Shown here one piece after another: positions 45,243 to 55,391 of a stretch of 64,000 nucleotides of DNA. The DNA lies in assembly GCA_950295325.1 (NCBI GenBank), contig OX485803.1, forward strand, positions 36,471,554-36,535,553, in the 5' to 3' direction. Within the stretch, counting starts at the first letter, position 1. Every line of letters starts with the position of its first letter. The notes beneath the pieces are model-generated. The model made no database searches. It saw only the letters and a list, made by a program, of their open reading frames with translations, and was not told the origin of the DNA. Position numbers and translations under genes: made by a program. The stretch comes from Polytrichum commune. Lineage: Eukaryota > Streptophyta > Polytrichopsida > Polytrichales > Polytrichaceae.

Positions 45243-46396
45243 ATTGGTACCGATCGTCGGCAACGACAGTAGCGATTTGGTGAGGGAGGAGAGCTCCAGA
45301 AACGACTTGGCGATCGGAGAAGCCAGCTTTGATGACTGATAACGCACTCCTTCAATAGATTATTAGTGCTGAAATAGAAACCCGGATGACCGCGGCGGTT
45401 TGAAACCGTCAAGGATGCGGAAAACAAGAATCTCAAATCTGGAGTTTGCTACGCCCCTACGGCACCCGAACAAGAATTTTTTAGTACACCAAATCCGGCA
45501 ATATCGTCGACCTTCCGGGAGTTTCTTGAACAGATTCGTTAACTTATATCATTAAATGGTCACTCAAGCGCCTTGAAGTTGACCAAACTTCAAACCATTA
45601 TATCTATCTGTCGGGCTAGCTTCGAGCATCTGGAATCTGCATGTGTGTTTTCAAAAACCAGATCTGGGTCTCACTTCAGTCACTGTTTGCCTTATGCATA
45701 AAAATCAATTTGCACCAAAGATCAAGCATGCCACTGTTTCTGAATCTTTCAGGCAACAGTAGCACAGTAGTCAATGCATATCTGGTCAGTAATTCCTGTG
45801 GCAAATTCCAATTACTACAGATCAATTCCCTTGCAATGTTCTTGGCAGTAACACTACTCAGCACTTATAGCTCGTTCAGTGGGCCCTCGGAATATAGCAG
45901 TGGTATGCTCGGCAATCTGAGCAGGCCACACCGCTGAGTAATGTTCAGTGCAAGGTAGTTCAGAACCTAAGTTAAACGAGATCAGCAAAAGAAAATTGTT
46001 GCGCACAGTATCCCGGAATCGGTGCTTCTGCAAGATACAGTATTATCACATAATAATCAGTAAAAAAGAAGTGAGCGGCTTCATTACTAAGCACGCAAGA
46101 ATTGTGATGAATATATATAAGTGGTGGAGTGGGACGGGAGTAGAAAATGAAACTTGATGGCGGACTTGAGGATGCAGAGTGTTGATCGATGAGCCTCAAC
46201 CTGACAAGTAATTGTTCGATCACATCGTCGCATACACATAATCTTTGGAGGCTATGCAGGAAGCTTAAATCGTATAACAAATTATCATACTCCAACACAG
46301 ATATAACAAGTTATCATACTCCTATAGAAACCGCCAACATGCACTGATCTCCAAGATGCCCAGCTGTTTGTTCACAAGGGCCCTGAATCGATCCAT
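45243..46396. other. upstream region of PrxIIE and intergenic sequence
   Basis: The first few hundred bases must hold the peroxiredoxin promoter on the minus strand. GATATAAG at about 45540-45550 (minus) is a possible but weak TATA motif. Short open frames at 45641-45937 and 45972-46298 are unrecognised. Confidence 0.3.
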
Positions 46397-46460
46397 TATC
46401 TAGGACAGGTGTAGATGGTACCACCTGGTGAAGGTGATACATCTACCATGTTCCTAGATA
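46397..46460. ncRNA. conserved hairpin, locus A (small RNA or MITE candidate)
   Basis: TATCTAGGACAGGTGTAGAT...ACCACCT pairs with AGGTGATACATCTACC...TCCTAGATA over about 28 bp with a short loop. The outer sequence is also related to locus B at 54030-54097: GGGCCCTGA before, and TGGGACAG...GTGATGAACT after. Confidence 0.35.
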
Positions 46461-47369
46461 TTGGGACAGCGGGTGATGAACTGTTAGGGCTCATCATGTG
46501 AGGGAAGTTATATAGCGGACTTGAGGCATACTTGTATAAAGGTATGTACTATGTATAGTGTTGCATTTTTTATTCTAGAGGTTGGAGGTGGCATTATAAA
46601 TTTTTTTTATAAATATATATGTTTTATAAAAAAATTAAATGTGTTATATTGAAATTCATTGAAGACATCAATCTGTGAGGTCCTTTATGGCAAATCATTG
46701 TCGAAAACATTCCCCTTTTTTAAGATTAATTGTTCGAGCTCTTCTCCGTCCAAGTATTGATCCAAGAATGAAGACATTGCGAATGCAAACCATCATTCAC
46801 GACTTGTTTGATGTGCTATGTGGTGCGTTATGTATTCCAGTATTTGTCAGCTCGTGTGGCAACACTCAAGGCTTAGACACTGCCATTGAGTTTGAATGTA
46901 CTGATGCTATATGGTGATATGGAACAATTGACGAAGTTGAAAGTGTCTATATTTGGGCCTACTGGCCTGGATTGACTGTAGCCGTGAATTTATAATTAGA
47001 AACATGAAAATGACCTCAAAATTTGTTGAGTATTTTTAAATGCATTTTAAACTGTGTATTTTAAAAGAAATTAAAAAGAAATGCACCACTAACTATGTAG
47101 CGATTTAGACTTGGTATAATTTTATGTGTTACTTGGGTATGTCGTCTAGGGTAATGGTTCGGGTTTAGGCGACCATACCCGCGGGTAGGTGCTAAGTAGA
47201 TATCCAATGTAAACTGTAGTGGGTGGGTATGTGAGAGCCAACAACCCTCGTGAAATCTTGCAAATACATGCTTATCAGTGAATAGTGTGAGGATGAATAA
47301 TGCCATTACTTTTTAGTGAATAGTGTTGCTATGAATAATGTTTTCAGTGGATAATGTCAAAATGAACGA
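46461..47369. other. intergenic sequence, no gene seen
   Basis: AT-rich runs at 46590-46640. The open frame at 46675-46917 (+) is unrecognised. Confidence 0.3.
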
Positions 47370-47455
47370 TGCTTCCTAGATCTTTTAGTGGCACCGATTT
47401 CATAATGTAAAAAAATTTAGTATCACCTTCCCTAAGTTCCCACATGTATCATTAG
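47370..47455. repeat. repeat family A, terminal fragment
   Basis: CCTAGATCTTTTAGTGGCAC, TTTAGTATCACCTTCCCTA and GTTCCCACA match 10440-10510. Confidence 0.6.
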
Positions 47456-47721
47456 CCCTCCCTCGTTGATTAGGATAATCAATGAAGTTTGTTTTCGGAG
47501 TGGAGAGGGACTTCCCATATCGTTACTCAACACTATTTCAGAGGAGGGGATGCGATTGGTCGTTAGTTGAACACAAATAAGCAAAATGAAGGGCAAAGTG
47601 GTGGGTTGCGCGCGGACTATGTAGATTGAAGAAGAAATCTCAAGTTTCCCCTCAACAAGTTTCACACTATTTATGCTTGTTTCATTGAGGACAAAGTTTT
47701 TTTTTTCAAAAAGAATTGTTC

Positions 47722-48050
47722 CACAATTAGAAAAGTATGCCCAAAAAACCACAGCCAAAATTGGTTGCGGTTCTTTTGACTAGTTTGATCTGCAGTTGCT
47801 AAACGACTACAAACTTTTCTTTTTCGTTTTGTGACTGTAATTTAAAATTTTTTGAGGCGTGTAATACACAGTTGAAAAGTGTTTTTAGGACCTTTCCAAA
47901 GGTATATTACACAACCCTAAATTCCTAAAATTTTAGTCGCTAATCCAAGAAAACAAATTTGCAATTGTTTAACGACTGCAGATCGGGCTGGTCAAAAGAA
48001 CCGCAACCAATTTTGACTACGGTCCTTTTTGACATAGTGTTATACTAGTG
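47722..48050. mobile_element. CACTA-type MITE, copy 2 (329 bp)
   Basis: Ends CACAATTAGAAAAGTATGCC and inverted CACTAGTATAACACTATG, flanked by TTC (47719-47721 and 48051-48053). The interior matches 3511-3816: TTTGATCTGCAGT(C/T)GCTAAACGACT, TTTTCGTTTTGTGACT, GGACCTTTCCAA-type, GACTGCAGAT(C/T)(G/A)GGCTGGTCAAAA. Confidence 0.85.
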
Positions 48051-48053
48051 TTC

Positions 48054-51000
48054 TCTCTAGAAAGTGTGTGGTAAAGCATATTCCATACGAAGACATCATT
48101 GATATTGACACAACATGAAGACTTAGAAATTCATGCCATGTATAACCACACCAAATTGTAACTTGATATCCACTTATTGTTGCACACATCATTAGTTATT
48201 TATTTGTAATATTTACCAGATCATTGCTTAATATCTTATTGATTCCCAAACATCCCGTATCATGACCCTTATGTAATCACTTAAGTGTGATACCAAACCA
48301 ACTATACTGATATGTAGACCTTATGTTGCCACTCTTTTTTATAGGATGCCTAATTTATTTGAGTGGTACATATGAGGTATGTGGGTGTTATTCAATTGGG
48401 TTTTCTTCTCTTGAAATTTTTGTTGTATTTAAAATATCTATGACATAACATGCAACAAGAATCGGATTGAAAATAGAAACTCCCATTGTTTAATTTTGGT
48501 TATTGGAAGTGCATGTGTGTTGAATTCTGAGTTGAAGACATTGACTACTGTTAGATGTAGATAAGTTGATAAATTATGAAGATGTAATCCAATCTCTCTT
48601 TTACATGTGTCATTGGGAGGGTGTCATCAATGGTATATGGGTGGAGTATGTTCTTAGATCCACACCTAACCACAATCACCATTCCAATACAAGTGTCCAT
48701 TTTACAAGACTCATGATCATGACTTGGGCTAATGCTTGGGATGGATTATGGAGATCACTGTATAGCAACAACTGGAGCAACATGTGTTGTATGATTTATG
48801 TGCATATTGAAGGCTCACAAACTTTAGGTAACTATAGATGAGGATGGAATGTGGCTAGGGATTCGTAGTGTCTATGTAAACTCATCCATTGCAGAGGTGA
48901 CAACGCAAGGTATTACATTATAACCTACAAATGATTATTTTAAGATGACTTGACTCCAAGAATAAAGTCAAAGATCCTAGATTATGTAGTCAAGGGAAGT
49001 CAAATTGGAATGAATCGCCCCTCAGTCTAGTAGGGGATTTTGTTCACTAGAGCCCCTTCATCCACAGTGGATGAGTTTACATAGATGCCATGAATCCCAA
49101 GTCATGGAATGTACTATGTTGTTGCGACTGATCGAGGTACAATGATATGAAAATATTTACACCTCCCTACAAGTTCAAGGGTTTGGTCAACATTTAGAAC
49201 CTATTTCTATAGGTTTATGTTTGATTCATACTCACTTAATATCACCACACTAATCTTGGGGTGAGAGGGACTTGTTGCATACAAGTGTACTTCTCATTCA
49301 TTCAACAAAAAAGTTTTGAAATAATATCTAAGCTGGAGTTCTTTTTTTTCTTTTTTCTCCTTTTTCCCTTTTCATTTTAATAAAGATGATAAATTGATAT
49401 TATCATTAGCTTCAAAGACCTTGAATTAGTGTAGTGGGACATACTTGATGTAAACTACAAATCATTTTAAAATGAGTTTTGAACATCAATGTAGGATAAA
49501 CGATACGCTCATGTGTTATAATTTCTCTCACCCTTGTTCAGAGTTCTTGAGTCACTTGCTAATTTGGGGTCAATCGAGGAAAAAGAAGGAAATAGGGCTA
49601 AACTTTAAGAGTTCCCCAAAAATTTCTCCTCTAACTTACATGGTTGCCTTGAACTTTTGGGCATCATATACAACAATCCTAGATGGTCATGGTCCTATCT
49701 TTACAATCTTTAGATATTGGACAAAGGTGATGAACTTGAGTGTTTGGATTGAATTTCGTTTCCCAACACCTATTGTTAAGAGGTGTAATATAAATTTGTT
49801 CCAATGTGTAGATTCCTTGACTAAACCATATAAATAAAAGAAGACAAATACAATTCGCTAGTAAACACAATAAGAGCACAAGGCTAGAATATTAGATCCC
49901 TCATAGTTATCACCGCAGGGGTAAGGGGAGCCATTCACACAAGAAGCATAGAACTCCTTGAGAACCTACATATCTCCACATCACTAATTAAAAAAACAAT
50001 GAAAATCATCTACCAAATAACCATCAAATATCTCACATACCTAGTACTTAATAAGAGAAAACTCAACAATAAACAAGAACCAATACTCCCCCCCCCCCAC
50101 ATAGAAAATAAGTATCAATGTAATGTATTCTTACTTCATTTTATTTCATATATTTCTACAAACAAAAGCCCACCCACCGCAAGGAAGGCAGTAAACCCCA
50201 CCTTGCACCAAGGGGATTCTTAAGCATGGTAGGGCCAACGTGCTCAAATTCATGTCGGATTGCCCAACGTTGGCTTTTCTTTTCTTACTGTCCCAATATG
50301 TTTATTGTTGGTTCATACTAGTATGTTGATCTCAGTGGACTAGTTATGAGTCTTTGACACTGATTTAGGTGTTAAACTGGCTAGAACTAGCACTCATTGG
50401 GCTCTGCATCCTATTTTTTCACCCCCCCCCATGAGTAGGTGTTGTGAGCATGTACTCGTTTGGATCCTTTCCAAGGTTGGGATATTGAATGATGCTACTC
50501 TAAGGATGAACTTTAGGTACATTATTCATGGTAAATAATATAGTGGGCATATTTTTAGTAGGATTCTACCTTTGATTGTGTTATAGTGTGGTCCACAATG
50601 TACCCCATTGATATGGAACAATATACTTGAGGGTTTTGTATTTGTGTCAACCTCCCCACATACCCAAAATCCACATTTATTATAGTTTTAGAAAGAAACA
50701 CTTAACAAGGATTTTAATTGGGAAAATCTTATTTTCAACTTGGTTGAAATCTATTCTTGGAAATAAATGAAGTGTTCTAATTTAGGCTTTGAATTGTCCA
50801 GGCATGTCACGTATGAATTAGATCTCATCTTGTTGGAAGTGCCTCAAATGCAAATTAATTTCCATCCAATTAAAATACTATGACCTACAATGTAGGCCTT
50901 ATTGTTATACACTTTGGGTTGGAATAAATGTGCACCCAAATTATTATTCCCCATGTTCTAAGTGTTGGTTTCCTTGCATATAGTGTGGTCCATAGTATTT

Positions 51001-51355
51001 ACCATAAACAACATAGTGTAACCATATACCATATTGTAAGGTTATCACACCTTAAATAGTGTTCCTACATTAAAAGTTATAGATTGTTAGTCATCTGCCC
51101 ATACACTCTTGTGACAATATTTGTAGTAGCCCATAAATCGCACAACTAGAGAAGGTAACATTCACTTCCTAAGCTTTTGGGCAACTTCACTCCAACATCA
51201 CATAAGTAAGTTATGTGTTTCAATTGCCTTTGTGCACACTATTTGTCATATGATTTTTCTTATCCAAATTTCTTTCTCATGCTATTGATCACATGCTAAG
51301 TCATGCTAGCTTGTGCGTTCCCTTATTTCCTCCTGCCAAGACTTGAAATAAGGGA
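48054..51355. other. intergenic sequence, no gene identified
   Basis: Holds a weak foldback (48870-49090: TATGTAAACTCATCCATTG against its inverse GTGGATGAGTTTACATA), poly-C runs near 50088 and 50422, and a T-rich run at 49340-49360. Open frames 48566-48841 and 49472-49837 look like chance. Confidence 0.35.
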
Positions 51356-51669
51356 GGGTTTGCACTAGGGTCCAAGATCAAAGAAAGTCCAAAATCAGGT
51401 GATCCTATTGGTCGAGAGGAAGATTTTGGATCGAAGGAGTTTACACTAGGTCTAGGGAGACCAAGGCATGAAAAAAATGATGAAGTAGTGCTTATGTGGC
51501 ACCACTTTCCTGCCAAATCGCGGCATTCTCCACTTAAGAAAAATACTCCTTGTTTGAGGAACCAATTTCCAAACAAACTTGAGTAGTCCAATCTCAAGGA
51601 TAATGTAAAGTCCATGTAAGGGGTGTTTTGGACCCTGAGTTTCTTGAACATGGACCATAATGTAAACCC
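51356..51669. mobile_element. inverted-terminus element (possible MITE, ~314 bp)
   Basis: GGGTTTGCACTAGGGTCCAAG at the left and GGGTTTACATTATGGTCCATG (inverted right end). The inner ends also match (AAGAAA). A similar end occurs at 27013. No target duplication was resolved. The minus-strand open frame 51301-51720 runs through it and is not considered a gene. Confidence 0.5.
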
Positions 51670-52785
51670 ATTGTAATGTAGGAATTTTGGAAACTTCATT
51701 GGTGTGGGTGCATGGATCAATTATGATGACCGATTGATTGATTATTTGTTTAAAAATACATAGTAGAATTTTAGTGCTATAATTATCTTAATTTCCACTC
51801 TTAAAAAACATCAACATAAAAGCTCATGCCTATAGATTTTTTTTCTATAAAAACTCCTATCCATGCAACTCTGACGAGAGCATAGTAGGAATTATGGTAT
51901 AAGAGTACAAAAGCACCTTGAAATAGTATGCAACCCGAAGGTTACTTTTTTGAGTTGACAACAAGATTAGCATATAAGAACCCCTAAATTAGTCTAATAC
52001 AAAGTCAATAAAGTTGAGCTAGCTACAAATATAACCAATCGCTCATCCAATAACAAAACTTGGGTTAACAAAAACTTGGCACACTTTTTCCATCCATCAT
52101 GAAGACACAACATCATCCATAATCTTGAATATTCCATCCACGAGTTGCTCAGTTATGACCGATAACCAACTCGAACAGGTAGATGACTCCCTACCCCCCA
52201 CGCATCATCCACTCTCCTCTCATTGGACCTTGTTGAGAGGAGAGTGGATGACGTTGAGCCACGGAAGCAGCTCGTCATCCACCTCCTAAGGCTGGTTATT
52301 GGACACAACCAATGAGTTCGTGGACATAATCTTGGAGATATGGATGATATCATGTGTATACGGGATGAAAATTCTCATGATCTTGGTGCTCTTGGATGAT
52401 CAATTGGTTATGATGGGATGATAAATTATCCCCTACATACTTACGACTCGTGGTGACACTAATAGAAGCCATGGAGTGGAACTAGAGTTCAAGATGACAT
52501 TGACTTTCCACAACTTCACTTAGCTTTTCATTTCCCCAACACACACACACACACACAACACACATGTCTTAAATCATTGTCGCATGCTAATTGTGGCACT
52601 TCGTTGTACATGCCCGCCCGCCTGCCATCTTCCTTTTTGTCTCCCGCAGCCGAGACAAAGAAGAAGTAGGAGCGGGGTCCAGGGTTTGGTGCAGAAGAGA
52701 AGCACCACCGGAGCGGGGGAGGAAAACAATCGGGAAGATTCGTTGGGGATTTGTTCGGCGACCGTTAGTTGCATCGTCTTTAAAT
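51670..52785. other. intergenic sequence and upstream region of the ubiquitin-like gene
   Basis: Contains a perfect hairpin at 52205-52251 (separate entry) and an (AC)n tract at 52541-52557. From about 52600 the sequence becomes GC-richer and probably is promoter or 5'UTR of the ubiquitin-like gene. Confidence 0.35.
52205..52251. repeat. perfect 18-bp inverted repeat with 11-nt loop
   Basis: TCATCCACTCTCCTCTCA at 52205-52222 and its exact reverse complement TGAGAGGAGAGTGGATGA at 52234-52251. Confidence 0.9.
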
Positions 52786-53046
52786 ATGGCGCCGGTAAAC
52801 AATATGTGCATATTCGTGCGGATGTTGACGGGGCGGGTGGTGACGCTGTACGTGGAACCCTCGGACACCGTCCTCCTCTTGAAGCAGAAGATATGTGAGA
52901 AGGAGGGCATTCATCCCGACGCACAGCGACTCATCTTCGGCGGGAAGCAGCTGGAGGATTACACCACCCTGCGTGACGCCGAGATTGGCCCCAGCTTCAC
53001 GCTCCACTTGGTCATCCGGCTACGAGGCGGCTCGACGTCATGCTAA
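52786..53046 (+). CDS. divergent single-unit ubiquitin / ubiquitin-like modifier
   Basis: A modifier that would be conjugated to proteins through a C-terminal Gly-Gly after E1-E2-E3 action. The frame gives 86 aa: six leading residues (MAPVNN), a 76-residue ubiquitin fold from [10 protein letters not shown] to LRLRGG, and a four-residue tail STSC that a processing protease would remove. By position-by-position comparison with plant ubiquitin, 48 of 76 residues are identical. Kept: Leu8, Ile44, His68, Val70, Arg72 and Gly75-Gly76, and Lys27, 29, 33 and 48. Lost: Lys6 and Lys11 (to Arg) and Lys63 (to Pro). Arg72 argues for ubiquitin-type rather than RUB/NEDD8-type activation. Initiation could be at 52786 or at the second Met (52804), which would give the usual ubiquitin start. 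Single exon, no ubiquitin repeat, no ribosomal fusion. A retro-derived or pseudogene copy is possible, but the frame is intact. Confidence 0.85.
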   Translation: MAPVNNMCIFVRMLTGRVVTLYVEPSDTVLLLKQKICEKEGIHPDAQRLIFGGKQLEDYTTLRDAEIGPSFTLHLVIRLRGGSTSC

Positions 53047-54029
53047 TTTGACTGTTGTCGTCACCCGAGGTCAATCATTTCGAGGAACAAAAGAGTTCAA
53101 ATCATTCCTCGTTCGGTTCGGTTGGGTTCGGTTGGGTTCGGTTCTGGCCTTTATAAGTCGTCGTGCCTATAATTTTCTGCAACAGGTTAGCCGAGGCTTA
53201 TGATGATGGTGGTGGTGGTGGTGGTGGTGATGATGATGATGATGATGGAGGTGTTGGCAATTGGGAATACGGTGCCTGCATGTCGTGCCCTCTTACTGAT
53301 TGGAGGTATGCATGCACATTCGGACAGGAATTTTTTATTTTTTCAACTGTAATTAGGACATCATGTAGATGCATGGAGGTGGTGAGTCATGATGGCCGGC
53401 ATTGTAAATTTCATAACGCCACGTAGCCTCATAAGCATCATCTCAACATTTTCTTTTTGTTTTCGCGGGCTTTGGATTTCCCCCTGGATTACGGAACAAG
53501 CTGTGTGCATCGTGTAAATGCATATCAATGTATAGTCGTGATGATGCTGTGGTGCATGGACATAAATTTGTGGATTTCTGCAAGAATTTGAGCAAGGGGC
53601 ATGGCGAAATCGTGAAAATCTAGGTATGGAGGTAGATACAACCGAGGGAGAGAATGAGTTTTCCTCTATCCATGTGCATGATGATGATCATCATCGTGAA
53701 GAGGAGTGTAGAAGAGACCATATATATCTGCTCCAAAGTGGAGTAAGTTGTGATGAGGTTGATGAGTTTCGAGGCTTAATTGCGATGGTGTTGCCCATGG
53801 CTTAATAATTTGGGGCTCAGATATGGCATTGCTGTGTGGTTTGAGATTAGCATGTGCATGTTAGCGTAGAATCTGAAGGAAGCCGTCATAGGTGAATTGC
53901 GGCTGTAAAACGGATGCCCTTGCATACATATAAGCACTTGCAATATGTATCTGCCAACTCCGAAATTGTGGATAATGTTACGTAGTCCGGAGTCAGCTAA
54001 GGTTACACAGGGTTACACTAGGGCCCTGA
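53047..54029. other. 3' flank of the ubiquitin-like gene, no further gene seen
   Basis: GGTTCGGTTGGGTTCGGTT near 53115-53140 and a GGT/GAT triplet run at 53203-53247. No additional gene. Confidence 0.35.
53203..53247 (+). repeat. (GGT)n(GAT)n triplet microsatellite
   Basis: Consecutive GGT then GAT triplets. It produces a Gly/Asp open frame that is not a gene. Confidence 0.9.
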
Positions 54030-54097
54030 GTATCTAGGACGTAGATGGAGATGAAACCACTGGTGAAAGTGGCACACCTACCAATTGTCCTAGATAC
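54030..54097. ncRNA. conserved hairpin, locus B (small RNA or MITE candidate)
   Basis: GTATCTAGGAC pairs perfectly with GTCCTAGATAC; an inner CCACT/AGTGG pair forms the tip. It shares GGGCCCTGA upstream and CTAGATACTGGGACAG plus GTGATGAACTT downstream with locus A at 46397-46460. Confidence 0.35.
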
Positions 54098-55391
54098 TGG
54101 GACAGAAGTGATGAACTTTAGGTTGCCCCTGTGTTAGAGGCAGAGTGCAAGTTGCCAGAATGTTTTCATACATGGAGTTCTTGCTGTTATGTAGTATTGA
54201 GGTTCTGGTCTTCAACATGCATACAATCAATCTTTTTCCAAAACCACATTGTTTGGTTGATGTGATTAATGTATATATTTCCTAATTTCTGAACATTAAC
54301 CTGGCATGAAAATCTGTGAGCAACAGAAAATCAAATTCGAGGTTTACAGGTGGTAGCAAGGCGGGTGTGCCGGATCGTAGCATGTTGTGATTTCTAATCT
54401 ACTATGTCATCCAATCTCTGTATTTAAGGGGTTGGATGGAAATTAGAGCAGATAGAGTAGCTTCATAGCTACGTTTATACAAGCTTCGCATAATTGGAAA
54501 CACACTGGTTGCACCTTGAACCCAAGGTTGTTGCTTCTTCCAATGTCTTGACGAAAACAAAACAAAAAAATCAGTCACAGCATGGGATCCAATTCAAAAA
54601 CTTCTTGGCCCCTCCACAAGACAAGGTGCACAGTTAATTGGTGAAACGAAACTTGTGAGATTAAACATGACTGTCTTTCAGAAGTTGGATCCGAGATCCT
54701 CGCAGCCAAATCCATCAGTCAGTCTTCATTAAAATCCAATCCTCTGCAATCAACAAGTCTCAACCTTCCACAAACTAGGTATGGGTGCAAATTGCATGTC
54801 GGTGTAATCAACAGAGTACAGTTTTACAAGACTACAAACAAGATGAGACTATTCACTTTGCAAGGAGACCTTAAATTAGAATACCAACCTAGCCTGCACA
54901 ACACGAATGCACAAAGTGAAGAAAACTCTTTTATTGCTCACCCTAACTTGATCAAAGAATTTGGCCATGACTCACATAATTGGAATCTTGACGCTTTTGT
55001 CACACTGTCACCACAAAGTGACTAAGCAACTCACCTGTGGCACACTACTCTTGTGTTTCTCAGCTATGCCCTATCCAATCAGAGCATTTATCTACAAATC
55101 ATAGGTTACAATAGGCTTAAATCTGTACGTAAAATCTGAACGTGTAGCCGGAATGGATTTTCTCAACATCATTGATTCAATCTGTCACTCAAAATATATG
55201 TCACACTGGTCCTCACTCTCAATGATTCATTTGTTTTATACAAGTGTATGTGGCTTGGACGGCATGGGCGTTGGCCATTATTTCCCTCCACATGAGAAGC
55301 ACCGAGAACTGGCTTCGCTTACCGAAGGACATTATTGATCCAATCTGCTCCAGTTTCTGAGAGCCATCTCTCTCTGGCCTAATTTATATTC
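54098..55391. other. intergenic and 3'UTR side of the oxidase gene
   Basis: Short plus-strand open frames (54792-55338) are unrecognised. Sequence near 55391 is the 3'UTR of the oxidase. Confidence 0.35.

Noticed and set aside
44554-45339. Plus-strand open frames of up to 167 codons
   Set aside because: Antisense shadows of the GC-rich peroxiredoxin exon.
52574-52924. Minus-strand open frames of 107-116 codons
   Set aside because: Antisense to the ubiquitin-like gene and its leader.
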